Positions 1 to 12,928 of a stretch of DNA of 64,000 bases are shown here, in pieces (the stretch's first letter is position 1; each line of letters opens with the position of its first letter). The notes below the pieces were generated by a model. The model ran no database searches, had not been told where the DNA came from, and saw nothing but the letters and a program-made list of their open reading frames with translations. Source of the stretch: Stratiolaelaps scimitus. Taxonomy: Eukaryota > Arthropoda > Arachnida > Mesostigmata > Laelapidae. The translations under genes were made by a program, and so were the position numbers. The DNA is taken from assembly GCA_019614645.1 (NCBI GenBank), contig JABWDB010000001.1:21679501-21743500 (forward strand), written 5' to 3'.

Positions 1-713
1 TGAGCGGCAAGCTAGGCAGGACACATACGCACATCCGCTCATACAATACTCCTAGCATTTCGCTACAGCTCCAATGTTCCTGTACGCCTATGTAGTCGGG
101 ATACAATAGTTAGCGGGCAGATGCAAATACAACGTTACTTAGTCGAGTACCACAACAGTCGAGTACCATCATTTGCTTTGCAGCGCACGCCCGTTGAACA
201 GCAGTGGATGCATACTGGAAGAGGAGAAGGATCTATTCGGGTAATGTAATGGATGATGCTGGTAGCTCACCACGGAAGGAACCAGCACACGACGCAGCAC
301 CCAAACGCAGGTAAAGCCTCTCATCCGTCCGTTCAGACCGAGAGACAAACGGAGTATATCAGCGTAGATGCAACAGTCGGCCAGAGGATGTGCCGCTGGC
401 GAAGACACCATCGTGGAAGTTATGTAAGCATCACGTTACCGTTATAGTAATATCAGAAGCCAGCTCACAATATTTGCGATTTTTGAAACTCGTGCGAATG
501 TAAGCAAGAAGAACAATGATGGTACGCCTGGTCCTGTATATTCTTCGAATTTGAAATGCTGACAACGACGACAACAACATAAGCCACAATTATAAATGTC
601 TAATTCGTCTTCCAGACAACTATAAATATATATTTGTTTCTTATCTATTTCCCAAAAATTCCCACTGCTCCGTGAGGTGTTTCGGACCCCCGGCAATTAT
701 ATATGTATGTACG

Positions 714-741
714 TATATATATATATATACACACACACACA
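714..741. repeat. Compound (TA)n(CA)n microsatellite
   Basis: An alternating AT run passes directly into about six CA units. It is a simple sequence repeat with no coding potential. Confidence 0.9.
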
Positions 742-3074
742 GAAGACAAATGCACCATTTATATAAAAGGGGAATGATACAAAAATAGAATAGATATTTT
801 AGCGAATAACAATAATGTTATTACAATGTGTTAATAAATGTATTCCCTGTTGACTCTAATTTTTCCTAAGGTCGACTTCGGATATATCGGATTAACGCTA
901 CAAATGGACCGTTATACTATATGAGAGCTGTGTCTCTATAGCCGCTCAACGTGATTCTTCTGCCCTTTCATGTATCAGCTCATAGAAAAGCTGCGACCTT
1001 GTATTCTATCGTCTCAGCATTAATCGCAAAGGAGCGAAAGCAAAGCCGATTTTAGCCGGATCTTGCAAACGTGTAATATAAGCATTTCATTGTGTTCTAT
1101 TGTATTGACAATTATATTCATAGTGTCACGTCCAATCTTAGTCAAGCGTATATACGCTGACCGCCCAGCAGATGACACAATGCGACTGCTCATTAATATC
1201 CAGGACCCTCGTGCTCTATATCCAGTGGGGTATTTTTCTAGCCACGCACATTCATGCGGCCACGATAAAAATGCGTGCGAAGGTTTCAGGACAATGCAAA
1301 AAAAATGAGGTATGCTATTTTTCGCAATGCTTGCTGTTATCGTTGCTAGGTAGGCCGGCGAGCTGACGTTAACCCAAACGCATCACCTTAATTTTGTGGA
1401 GCAGTTGTCGCTACCTCGTTTTGCAGGAGATACAGAGGAATTTTCCCGGGATGCTCAGCCGGCATGGTCCCTAGGGATCCTCTGGGGAGAGCTGGCGTAT
1501 TTCTCCACGATCGCTGCGATGTTATTTGGCATTGTCTGGTTAGGGTACACCGACCAACTCAGCGGGAGATTTAAAGCGAAAACGCGCAGACCCGTACGAC
1601 AAGCGTGCTTCTGTTTGCTAGCAGCGATCAGATCAAACCAATTCAGAGATCGCTGACATCAACAGATTTGACGTTCCTCGCCGCCGTTGCCGCTACCCCA
1701 TGCCGATATATGCGCGCGTATATTCTTCTCTACTATAATGCACATAGAGTATCTTAATTCTGAATTAATTCTACAGAGATTTCATGTCGTACATATCGTA
1801 TCTGGTATTTGTCGAACTCTAGCTATAGGATAGTATATAGAATTCTGATTTCGAACGAACGACATCTGTCTCTATTTCGAACTACGACTCATATATTGGT
1901 GACAAGCGTATACTATTGCAGGGCGAGGAAGACAACAGCTAGAACAACCTGACAGGTGTCTACCGAAATGCGTGATTTATGTCCGTATCTTCTTCTAGAC
2001 CTATCTCTCCAATGTTTTCCCCGAACTGCGAACAGGAGACAGGAACGATTCGATCACGGTGGAATCACTCAGTAAAGTAAAACCATGATTGTATGTTTGC
2101 AAACAATTCTCTAAGATTACACTTCAAACAAGACAATGTGAGCCATGGCTTCGGGTATTGATTGTCTCGAGGGGGCACAATCCAGAAATGAAATACAAAC
2201 ACTCTTCGGTGACTGGCCCACAAGTTTCCTGAGCGTTGTTCGTTCAACGGCCAGCAACGTTTTGGCACCAGACTCTCAACAAAAGCCATTGACCATGATA
2301 CTAAATGTATAAAAAAGAGAACTGAACCCCCGCACACAACATGTCGGGGTTAACTGAGAATTATTGCTCCCGCTTGCTATAATTTTGTTTACGCAGACAC
2401 TAAATCGTATTCGCGCAAGCATGTATATATCATATTTGTGGTATGTGTAGCCTACCTGCTGGGCAAAGTGACCTCGTAATCTGTTGGAAATTTAAACGAT
2501 GGCTCATTGTTGCGAATAGCTTTGTTAAAGTTGAATAAAGCGTGAGTTACTATTGGGATTAAAGGGTCAGCCAGCCCTGTGCATTGTTGATTTGCACTGA
2601 GGGCAAATTTGAATGTTCTATAATTAGCGAACAACACTAATCGATGATTATGTAATCGTATAACGCAGCTGCTGCTACCTCCGACTGTTTGCGATGATAT
2701 TCTTCGTTTGCTTAAAGAATGAAGTCACTGAGCGAAAGCCTCGCCTTCGTAGGCGTACTATTGAATCTGTTGGTATACGTACGTCGAGGTATTGACACTA
2801 ATCAATTCGTACATATAGGCTGAGATCGTTCACTGCAGAAGGAGAAATGACGCTTACGTTATATCACACTCTTCAATAGCGTGGAGTGCTATTTTTGCTG
2901 TTATTAAAAGACCTAAGTAGTATAGTACCATTAGTAACTTTACAAAGGCTGCTCCCTAAACGAGCAGCGTACCAAGCATAGGGTTTCATATACACTAGAG
3001 ACGAAATCTCACAGCTTTCTAGGAATTGTGCTTGTCAACGCGTGCCCAAGCAGAACAAACATCCATAATCATAT

Positions 3075-3096
3075 TTATATATATATATATATATAG
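3075..3096. repeat. (TA)n microsatellite
   Basis: About 11 uninterrupted TA units in AT-rich unassigned DNA. Confidence 0.9.
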
Positions 3097-3702
3097 CCTA
3101 TAGGTCTATAGCCAAAGAGGCTATCCTACGTTGCCCGAATAATCGTTCAGTGGCTCGGATAACGACTTTTAAACGCAAATGTTCCGTATGGTCAATGGCT
3201 CGTGGAAAGAGGCCAACCGGACCAGTAGATGCAAGGCCGCCTAACGGCTAAGTCCTCTCTGCTCTGTAGGACGCCGAGGAAAGCCTCGCCATTCAAGGGT
3301 ACTTCATCTTGACGTGTGGATCATTGCAACGGTGAGGCAAATAGCATACGATAATTGTAAGTGGATAACAGATTAAGAGAACATTTCCGGCTGTTACTGA
3401 CGCCGAACACTAAAGTGTTTATGTAATCATTCAATTGATCTATATCATATTCCTAACAACTACTACATCTTTACGAGAAATAGAAAAAAAAACTGCAAGT
3501 GTTTCCATCGTATTTATGAGTGCTCCATTTGGAGGGGCACATATCGGTGAAGTTCTCTCGGCGATGTTTTCAAAATAATATGGTAGTTTTTAGGTTGTTC
3601 AATTGTAAATGAGTATAAATTACTGCACCGAAATAATAAGACGGAAGCAAAAGAGAAAAAAGATATGTATATATATTTTTGTTTTTAGGTTTTACATATG
3701 GG

Positions 3703-3964
3703 TTATGGTTTCGGAGGCTTGTCCGAGCCAAAATCCGGACCACGATCTAGCAGATCATCACCATGCACTGCTGATGTTGCTGTGTTCGATACGACCATAT
3801 TTAGCGGCTAATTTATGTTTACGAATTCTGTCTGCTGGCCTTCTATTTGTCTCTCCTATATATGAAGCTGTGCAAGCATTGTAACAATACATTTTGTATA
3901 CTACGAACGTTGTGTTATCAAATGCTTGATATAGTATTTTGTGATTTTTACCTATCAATGCCAA
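3703..3964 (-). mobile_element. Penelope-like element fragment, GIY-YIG endonuclease domain (broken)
   Basis: The minus-strand frame contains a YKMYC segment, then ASYIGETNRR, then RIRKHK. This is the arrangement of the C-terminal GIY-YIG nuclease of Penelope-like retroelements: a GVYKI-like strand, cysteines, YIGET and a downstream R-x3-H. In that family the nuclease nicks target DNA during insertion. The first frame stops at about 3758, just after a segment reading EHSNISSA. A second frame continues the likely domain (HGDDLLDRGPDFGS) to a stop at 3703, so one frameshift is inferred. No reverse-transcriptase domain is readable upstream (3965-5200, minus strand), so this is a truncated, dead copy. 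The family assignment is firm; the subfamily is not determined. Confidence 0.8.
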
Positions 3965-5212
3965 TTGAGGAAAATTATTTGCTTCAGGAACTGCATCTTT
4001 GGACCGCTAGGACCTAGATGTGCTGCGTATGGTTTTCTTTGAATTCGACAAATTCGACAGATTAAACCTCATTTAAAAGCTGTCCCTTATGGACAACGTT
4101 CTCATGCTGCTCTTTTGCATCATAGTGGATACGTCTTGATAAGCTGAACAAAATCGAAATAGGTGTCTCTCGCCTGACGTTGATCGTTTTCGAAATAGGG
4201 CCAATGTATGGTTTAGAGGCCGGAAAAAAACATCTATTAATTCGCCAAACTCAAGGAATTAAACTATATGAAATGCGTGTTGCTTAGGTATAACATTGAC
4301 AGACTGTTCTATCAGTCTGAATGCTGATATTCGATATTACGAACAATAGGTGTTCCTGTACCTAAAATCGATCGTTTTGATATGACCATTTTCGAGCGCT
4401 TACTAAATTTTCGTACAAATCATCCAAACAAACGTATCACGAGCAGAACTGAGTTGGCCGCCGCCCGCCAGAGTTTGCTGAGATACTTAAATGCATAACT
4501 GGTTTTCGCTCCAAATCGAGCCTTGTCCAAACGTTTCTCAGTGTTCCTTTTCAGCGTTGACATTAGGTATGTGAGGGGTAAAATATTTTAAAAAAAATGC
4601 TTTACAAACCGATGGTGTAGCCGTCATACAGTTTTTTTAAATGTATTCATTTGCAAAGCCATTAGCATCACCGCAGTTCATAAAGTCATTCATTATTCTC
4701 TGGCTCTGTCTTCGTAGGCGGCGTTCGTTCGAGGAGAAGTTGAAAGCTCGGTATGAAAGATTTGAACTTCTGAATTTGAAAATCGTGTGCCGTTTTGGGT
4801 TTCATGATTTAAACCTCAGGTACTATCTTCTGTGTGGCAGATCTGCGACGAACAGTGCTTGAAAGACATCTGTCGCGGCTTCTGAATAGTTTCATATTCA
4901 GATACGGTTTGTAGAATGTAATACCTTCTGTAACATGCTCACTGTTACTTGTTTTTACTTAATATTCCGCTGCTGTAATCCTATAAAGATTTTCGATAGA
5001 TTGCCCCAGAAAACAAATCTAGTTACTATCACATATTCGTGTGTTGTGAAATGTTTTAACAACAATACTACCTTCTTATACTGGGAGTAACCTTCATTTC
5101 AGATCACAAATGTGGTACATTTTGATGATTGTCTTCAACGAAAGCAGTCTCTATTTCGTCTAAAGGATTACCAGAAGCAGGTATACCATAGTCATTTTGT
5201 TGGTCTGCTTAC
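3965..5212. other. Unassigned DNA next to the Penelope-like fragment
   Basis: This is where the reverse-transcriptase part of the Penelope-like element would be expected on the minus strand. I could not recognise any RT motif in it on either strand. No splice-bounded open frame is convincing. Confidence 0.5.
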
Positions 5213-5302
5213 ATTGTCAAACAGGACGGCACCGCGTTGGCAGGTCGTTACGCAGGGCGCAAATATATTGTAGATGATTTTCGGACCCCCGGATCCACCA
5301 AT
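5213..5302 (-). CDS. Candidate internal coding exon, function unknown
   Basis: On the minus strand a T-rich tract ends in a CGAG acceptor. Exactly 30 open codons follow, then AAT and a GTAAGC donor. The peptide starts IGGSGGPK and ends RGAVLFDN, with mixed codons and two cysteines in the middle. The exon is phase 0 at both ends. No domain is recognised. The frame stays open on both sides of the proposed exon (about 5192-5581), so openness alone is weak support; the splice signals are the main argument. The neighbouring exon candidates on this strand (10081-10138 and 11876-12078) could not be shown to belong to the same gene. Confidence 0.3.
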
Positions 5303-8300
5303 CTCGGCGACCCCCGCACAAAAAAAAGTCAAAAAATCTAAGGCACTTCTGATCCAATCCGTCCCCGATCTTCGTATTGAGATCGTAGGATCCGTCCGGA
5401 TTTTTGCGTCGTCGCTACATTTAGCAGAATCCCTTCTAGTGCGCTGCAATAGATGGTCCCAGGAGAAGAAAAAAACAATAGAAATAAGTGCATTTTCCTT
5501 TTTACCTGCTAGATATGTATCGAGATATAGATTTACGATGTATCTATATATACATGAATATAATAGGAGCGATGGGAGCATCGTGATGGAGGTCCTGTTG
5601 TATGCACTTGTCTTGCTCGCTTACTGCTGCGTGCAGTAGTGCAAATAGTAATGTTTTCGGTGGTGGTGATGCGGCCGTACAAAAAACGAGAGGATCCAGA
5701 CACCGCCCAGAGGTGTGTGTGTATCTCGGTGTAATACGTAAGACGATACATGCCTATGGCAAGTCGCGCCTCCACCAACGGCACGAACAGGGACCTCGGG
5801 AAAGAGGTCACTCGCCCACACTTATTTCTACCCACCAGTGCATCCGTGTGGTGGTCATCGCTGTCGCGATCGGTGCCAACGGTCCCCATAGCATATATTG
5901 CATTCCCAGAAAAGAACTCGCTAGGGAGAGTTCTGCCGTGGTAGCAGAATCACAAGCCCCACAGCACAATACCATCCAGCTGCAGGACGAGAGAGAGAGC
6001 AAGAGAGCTATCCGTCATGACGACTGCGGTTAGCTGCTCCCCTGACCAGACTCGTACAGACACAGAAAATAGTCGTCGGATGACGGCGCCAGAACGACGG
6101 TCAGCGGGCGAAGCTTAGCTTACGTACGTATCGCATTCAGCGGTTCTTCTTTATCTCGGCGCCTTATCCACGAGCGAGCATCGGTGGATGCATGTCATGT
6201 CCGATGTAGGCAACGCAGCGCAGGCCCCTCAGTGATAACCGACCGCCGTCTCGAGACGGCAGTCGGCTGTGCCGGGCCACCGAGTTGAATCCGACGCATC
6301 GGATTGTCCTTCCCAACACCGACATAGGGAGCAACTAACGAGACCCCATTGGACAGAAGCAAAGAAACAGCGGGCTGCAGTGACCACAGCGACCCTTCGG
6401 GCCATCGCCCTTGACTTCTGTATGACCATCTGTTCAGGACAGCGCGGGCGGCAATTGGAGGGCGATTTATGGACGATACGAGGCAGGTGCCCCTCTATCG
6501 ATGTCCTCACCTTTCCTACTGCACTGCCTCGCTACGCCTATATCCGAGCTTTAGGGTCACGACGATGAGCACAGCATAGCGGGCGAAACAAAAACCTGTT
6601 GCATCTTATAATTTCGTCGGGCACATCGCAGAGTCGACTTCGCGATAAGGTTACGTCTCCTAACGCACTTGCTTAGATATAAACAAAATATATATTCCTA
6701 TGTACCAGTGTATCATGTCACATACGCTTGTACACGCATTAATTCAATGTATTATGGATTAAAATACTAATATATATCATATATGCGGCTTGTCATCATC
6801 ATGGGTTTTTCTTTCATGAAATGTCCATTGAACGCGCGACGCGAACAGAGACAGTAATGGATCAAAGCACAAGGATACCCTTCTCACCTGTCGTCGTCCT
6901 GGTGGCAGTCAGTTACATGAACGTTAATTAATTTGCGGTGTTGGTGTATTTGTTTCGCGTTGCTGGCCAGTTCTGATTATCGGTAAGACAAGAGTGACGG
7001 GCAAAAGACACCCCTCGTTCGACAGTTCGGACAGAACAACAAATGCTACTTGCTGCATGGTTGCAATAAGAGATCGTCTTTTGCCTCGCGAGCTGCGCCC
7101 CCACTGACAGACAGATGACACTTGACGCACGCTCGATGTATTCGAATCTATACAATGTCACGTTTTCAACTTCGGCTAGGTGCCTGTGGAAACATCGATT
7201 ATTGACATCGATTTCGAAATAGACAGATGACGAAAACACACGAAAAATACAGCCCAGTCAGAAATATGACAAATTCGATATGAAAAATGAACCACACCTA
7301 CACAACAACGACAAGTACGAAGGCAGAGCGCTTGGTCGGCAGTCGAATGCGAGCAACGGGTCATAAGAGGGTCAACGGTTATAAAGTGAACTTGAACAAA
7401 GATAGAATCGTTCATATTGACATGACGCCTTGTAGACGTAAATAATCAACCTCTTGTATTATGCATCCGCATTGCGTCACGCACCCTCCTCTTTCTCTCT
7501 CGCTCTCGTTTTGCAATGAAATAAAAGGCGATGTCTCCAAGGACGGTGTGTTTTCGTTCTTCTTCTTCTTCTGCTTAAAAGAACACGTATGTGTGCATAC
7601 ATGTTCCTTCAGCTGGTTCCAGCGTTACCTGGTGGAGCCGTGTATGACCAGCATTGTTCGTCATAATCAGCAATGATCGCCTAAGAAAGCGAGTACATTC
7701 AGCGGAAATGCGTGTTAACACCGACCGACGCCAACGTTAGAATTGTCATTTTCAACTGTTGATCCCTTGAAGAGTCTTCTGCGGCGAAACGCCTTCTCTT
7801 CGCTGTTTCCATTTCAAATGCAGATGGTCCCAGCTACAGATCAGCGCAGACTACACCGGCGTGTTCATAGGCCGGCCAGCCAGCTAGATCGACATATCCT
7901 CAAAGGAAAACCAAAGGAAGGCTCCTTGGGGAGAACGGAGAAGAGGGGTTTGCGTCTGGTTGGGGAAGCGCCGTGTAGCAGCAGAAGTATTTTCAGGGAT
8001 CCGGTTGTGCCTGGCTGATCCGACGCCAGCTGATCGACGGACGATGTCGGGGAAGAGCACTACTGAACCAGTCGAGCGGTCAGCTCTGTTATTTCCTTTG
8101 ATGGACGCCAAGGACAATGAGAAAACAGTAGACTGAGCCAAGGAAATTGATATGGCAGAGTCAACGGCTGACCAATGCGTGGCTTCTTGAAGCCGAATTG
8201 ACCGCATACATCGTATTCCGTTGGAAACGACAAAACATCACCCGAACCTTGCATGATTCCTGGATAGAAATCCTTTCTTTTAGCATGGCAATACTTCAAT

Positions 8301-10080
8301 GCAGTAAGATATTCCTTCACTAATAGGCTCAAGATGGGGCGGAAACAACTGAAAAGAAATAGAAACCCATTGAGGAACACGTCGTAAAGTAGCGCTTGTC
8401 AGAATATATATATATATATAAAGAGAAATATTCTATTTCAAAGATAAGGTAAGCCAGTACCAAGGTCTGCACTTCCCAGCCGGAATAACGTTACGTTTAA
8501 TACATTTGGTTAATTTGCTTTCTTGCTGTTATTGAATGAGAATCACAAGGCCTATGTATATGAAATATCAGCAGAATGTCATCTATATCATTTAAATATA
8601 ATAAGGATACTTCAAGTCTACCCCTCCAGGACAGCATGTTAATGTTTTTGCAGTACTGTATATAAATACAGGCACTGTAAAAACGCATTTTGATCTTTTA
8701 TAGTTACGCTTATTCGGTGATCGTTTCGCCTGAATGAAATGAACATCTTCGTTGCTAACGTGTGATAACTTTGCCATACACAGCCGGATGAAGGCTCTGT
8801 CAGGGATATTCTATTTTGTGGATTCGTTGGGTATCAGAATAAGTGTGATGGCCTAGCTCAGACTCACATTCTGCATAATGACGCCTCTAGGCTAAACTTA
8901 GACCATCAGAAAATGCGAAAATCCTCTTCTTTCTCAAAAGGAAAACATCTGTCTCACAATATTCAACGAGTTTCCTGGATTAATCAATGTGTACAGAGTC
9001 GGCCACTTGAGGTTATGAAATCCCCCACGCGATGCAGCACGAAGCGCGCGCGCGAGCTGTGACGAAGCATAAGCCTGTAGGTATGTCGCAGAGCAGACGG
9101 ACAAGCCACGTTCTGGGCCAATCCATGCTTCAACGTCATTACTGCCGACCAGCTGTACTCGGCCGAAGTGCAGAACAGCTGAAGAGGAAGTTAAAGAACG
9201 GAGAACTCGAGTAAAACTGGATCTGCTGGACGCGTTTAGCTCTGGATTCCCTTTTCGATGTCGTTCAAGAGTGTTTGTCTTCCCCAAGGGCTAGTTTACT
9301 GTCAGCCAGCAGAGGGCGGAAAGCACCTGCGGCACCTGCAGCAACAGCAGCTGTAGTTATAGTAGAGTGGTACCATCGTACACCAGCGAAGGATGTCGAA
9401 CTGAAGCACCCTTGAGAGTAATTCTCATTCAATTGCAACATGTCTCATCTGCTTCTTTCCCCGAAAGACCGTACGAGTGTAGTTCGAGGTAGACTGGCCT
9501 GGACAGACTAACGATATAAATATATCTATATTCGGATGGATGTGACCTGATCCATTGACGGAGGGAGCTATCCCCTAGATGTAATGTGATGGCTATCCAC
9601 AAATCGATTTCGTGCTGTCCTTTAGAATCAAATGTGTGTGAGTGCATCATGAGTTTCCCAGTGGCCTCACACGTCAGGGACACTGCATTAGTCGGCAATC
9701 AACCGGTGTTTTTTTTTGTCCCTATAATAACTCGGTTTCCCTGTTGCTACCTGCAGACAACAACTAGCGGCTATCTGCACAAATGTGCCAGCCATATAAA
9801 TGAGTATATATATATATACATTGTAGATATAATATCCCGCATTAATTTCACGCTTAGTCTATCGCAAGCTCGAAGTCAGCTTGGTCTGACCCAACATGAA
9901 TTCTGCGACCGCCTTCACGGTCAGGCTGGCCGCTGTCTATTCTGTCCTATAATAACAGGGCGGTACCAAGGCCCATCCGTGTAGCAGTGGTGTTGTTGGT
10001 ATCAGGAAGGACGAACGCAAAGGCAGGACGCAGAAGATGAAGGCGGTATATGGCTGTTAGCTGAATGAAATTCCTCTCAC
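5303..10080. other. Unassigned DNA, no supported gene
   Basis: Mixed-composition DNA with a slightly GC-richer stretch at 5.6-6.5 kb. Several open frames of 90-140 codons overlap each other on both strands, and none has a recognisable motif. A short minus-strand open segment near 8.87-8.90 kb sits between an acceptor-like TTTAG and a GTGAGT donor, but it is only eight codons and was not called. Confidence 0.5.
8402..8420. repeat. (TA)n microsatellite
   Basis: About nine uninterrupted TA units. Confidence 0.9.
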
Positions 10081-10138
10081 GTTCCGTCACCTTCGAGGCC
10101 TTCGTGTCAAGTTCAATCCATCGCTCAAGCAACCAGAC
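10081..10138 (-). CDS. Candidate internal coding exon, function unknown
   Basis: On the minus strand a CGGTAG acceptor is followed by 19 open codons reading VWLLERWIELDTKASKV and ending in TE, then one base and a GTGAGAGG donor. The peptide has a natural helical, charged composition. It begins in phase 0 and ends in phase 1. It cannot follow the exon at 11876-12078 directly, because that junction would bring a stop into frame. No domain is recognised. It could be a chance open segment; the exon is only 58 bases. Confidence 0.3.
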
Positions 10139-10627
10139 CTACCGACTGGGTTGCTCTGGCTAGACGCCGTGGGTCGACGTTTCGACGTCGATGCCGATGG
10201 CAATAGTGCTGGCGGTAGCGAACGTCGGGCGTCGGCAATCTACCTAACAGCACTCGAGGAAAGCGGGGAAAAAGAGTAAACACGCCGAAGCCAACCGAAC
10301 GAGACTGGAGTGACGACTGCCTTCTGCGCTGATGGTGGGACGACCCGTCGAACGTCGCCGCTATGGAGTCCGCCAGGTCAGGTTAGGAAGTCTTAACGGC
10401 TATCGTCATCCGCCAGCTGCGGCAGATAGGTGGAATTAAGGAGATATGGCTATCCAGTCAGTCCTCAAAGGAATACATATATAGAGCTCCACCGTCATCC
10501 GTCGACGGCTGCCGCTCTGCACTGTATCGTGTGATCTTCACGTCCAGAGGCGTAAACACGATCATTAGGATATACAGGATTGCCGCTCCGTTCGGCGAAC
10601 GATCCCACTCATTCCATTCGTATCATA

Positions 10628-10913
10628 ATGGACGCCGACAGCGAACACCAAGCAAGCAGTCGAGGGTGCCAGCAACAACGACAGCAACAGCAACAAATGA
10701 CGACTGGTGGCGTCCCTTCGAAGCAGCCCCTTGTCGCCCCTGCATGCGGCACTGACCCGAGCAGAGGCGCGGGTTGGCGCCAAAAGACGAATGGGAAAAC
10801 TGTTGTCAGCAACGTCAACGATCTCCGCGGCTGTCATCCGTCCGAGAGTCGTGTCGCCATATTCGTTGTCTACACTGATTGCTTCGTTGCTTGGTCGGGC
10901 CTGTCGCCGATTG
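10628..10913 (+). CDS. Possible glutamine-rich N-terminal exon
   Basis: From an ATG at 10628 the plus frame reads MDADSEHQASSRG, then a glutamine-rich run made of CAA and CAG codons, then a serine, proline and arginine-rich stretch. It lies in a GC-richer, CAG-rich island. The 3' limit given here is only a weak CAG/GTCGCA donor; the frame itself stays open to 11038. Glutamine-rich N termini are common in arthropod transcription regulators, but CAG-rich DNA also yields such frames by chance. No domain is visible. Confidence 0.2.
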
Positions 10914-11875
10914 CAGGTCGCACTCGTTGTTTTGATGGGACGGGGCTGGTCAAAATGATGCTGTCTTTTGTCGATTGTTCGCTCTATTATAAAAAAAAAA
11001 CACTACACCTAACTGCCCTAAACGCGCGTTACTATTGATGATGGTGGTAGTGCTACAGTAGCGGCAGGGAGTGCCAACGACATCTCTGAGTCTACCGATG
11101 GGTGAGGATAGAATGATGAATGTACCTCGGGTGACTACTGACTGCCTCGTACTGTTGACTCTTGAGCAGAACGCGCGTGTCGCTCGTAGCTTGACTATCG
11201 CTGCCGCCGCTGGCTGTCATCTCTCATCTGTCGACGAGTTGTAGACAGTCTACAGTTTTATACAGTTTGCAGCGGCGACAACAGCCGCGGCAGCAGCAGC
11301 ATAAGCAGTAGCAGCAGCTGCGGCTGTGGTGGCTACGACCTGCGCTGGCCCTCAAAGACCGACTCAAGAATGGCAGACAAACATATAGGTTAAGTAGTTC
11401 TGCATCTGGCTGAGCGGCTGAGGGTGTGTGTGTGTGTGTACATCTGGTGTCAGCTGGAAGCGACAGTACTAACTGTCAAATGATGAAGGAGGTCTTTTTT
11501 CTGTGTGTTTCAGAACAAAACACGAACAAGAGCGTCGCAACAACAGAGTGTTGTTGTACACGCACTTGCCGTTTCTGCGACCCAATGAATTACTCAAAAT
11601 GTTCTGTTTCGTAACGGATGTTGTTCGATGAACTTTTATAAGGATATAGCTACGACTGAACAGCTCAGCTGTCCCATATGCCCGTCAGACCCATCTTTGT
11701 AGCTAAGTGCACGAAACGTAATTCCGAATCCGGGTCGTCGTTTGCGTTACGCCATGTATATTGGTGCGCGTACAGAGCGCGTGTGAATGGTCGAGTGGAA
11801 TTCATTACCCCATCACCTTCTAGTATTTGATACATAGTTTCATCTTAATCATTATCGGGGCTATCATCAACTCAC

Positions 11876-12078
11876 CCAAAGCGCTTGAGCAGTACTGGTT
11901 GTATTTTGCAGTCGTCACTAAACAGGGCCACGATAAGTTTGTAAAGGCACAGCGAGATTAGGAGCAGCACGAGACTCCCGCACACAACGATAATCCAGAG
12001 TCGCTCGCACATAGAGCGCACATTGGTATCCAATCCCCCCGAGGCACCCGCCGTTTCACACACGGTCGGAAACACCAT
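11876..12078 (-). CDS. First coding exon of a membrane-anchored protein, possibly DHRS7-like short-chain dehydrogenase
   Basis: The minus frame from an ATG at 12078 encodes 67 codons and ends, in phase 2, at an excellent TTTGG/GTGAGT donor. Residues 27-46 form one strong transmembrane helix (WIIVVCGSLVLLLISLCLY), followed by LFSDDCKIQP and LLKRFG. A second in-frame Met at residue 23 (base 12012) immediately precedes the hydrophobic segment and may be the true start. A short N-terminal membrane anchor, an acidic segment and then a basic G-containing turn resemble the start of DHRS7-type SDR enzymes just before their GxxxGIG nucleotide-binding exon. That identity is inference from layout. I could not find a minus-strand exon encoding the Rossmann motif between 1 and 11875. 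Such an exon would have to be missed by eye or lie beyond the left edge. Confidence 0.45.
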
Positions 12079-12193
12079 TCATCCTACGGGGGTGGGCCTA
12101 CACCTGCGCCAGGATCGGTGGTCGTGGTGGCTGTGTCGCGTCACGATGTCGAAGTATCTCTTTGCTGGCAGTCACGCTCGGGAAGAGAGAAAC

Positions 12194-12195
<2 letters not shown>

Positions 12196-12229
<34 letters not shown>
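12196..12229. repeat. (AT)17 microsatellite
   Basis: Uninterrupted AT run of 34 bases. Confidence 0.95.
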
Positions 12230-12232
<3 letters not shown>

Positions 12233-12875
12233 CTTCAATGCCAATTCAATCCTTGCTTGGCTTCTTCACTGCTTTTCGGTTCACTTTTATGTGGCTTTTC
12301 CTGATTTGTGAGTTGACCTGCGCTAACCACTGCAGCGGGCCGTAACTCTCGGTAACTAACTCCAACGGTACTGACGAACAAAATGTATGACTCTATGAGT
12401 GCACTGAATAGCGTCGCATGATAACGGCGACGAGGCTGCCTCACACCACGGTACCGCACACCGCTCGGCGAGCTTACATCAACATCGGCTTGGAACACAT
12501 CAAGAACGCATCACCCACAATCACGAACACACAAACAGCTCATGCGCGTCAACTTCCTCTTGGATCTTATTGCTCTTCTTGTAGTTATTCTTATATTTCT
12601 TAATTTTCTTAATTTCCTGTCGATTTGTTAGCGACTTGACAATGCATCTATTCAATCGCAGACGATTCGGTTGCAGTTGTGGTTGTGGAAATATTTTGCA
12701 CTGGTACCATTTAAACTCGCCACCAGCATCTTGTGTTGCGTTTGCTTTAATGAGATTATTAATTCGAACAGGGTTTGATGTGGGGTTCTAGGTCGTTGAC
12801 AAAAACGGCGAATAATCAATAAGTGACAGGTGATTTTTGGCCACACCTACTTTCATTAACATAGGATTATACATT

Positions 12876-12928
12876 AGATATATATATATATATATAAATA
12901 TATATATTATATATATATATATATATGT
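12876..12928. repeat. Interrupted (TA)n microsatellite
   Basis: Two TA runs with short AAT and TTA interruptions, together about 50 bases. Confidence 0.95.

Larger units (their letters stand above)
1..3702. other. Unassigned intergenic or intronic DNA
   Basis: No open frame here has a recognisable domain or a convincing pair of splice sites. The open frames are short and change strand at random. The only clear structures are the AT/CA and AT microsatellites listed separately. I see nothing else I can support. Confidence 0.6.

Noticed and set aside
8060..8380. 106-codon minus ORF resembling a stretch at 2452-2637
   Set aside because: The shared FPT-D/E-Y-D/E-V pattern is only six residues and neither frame has other support.
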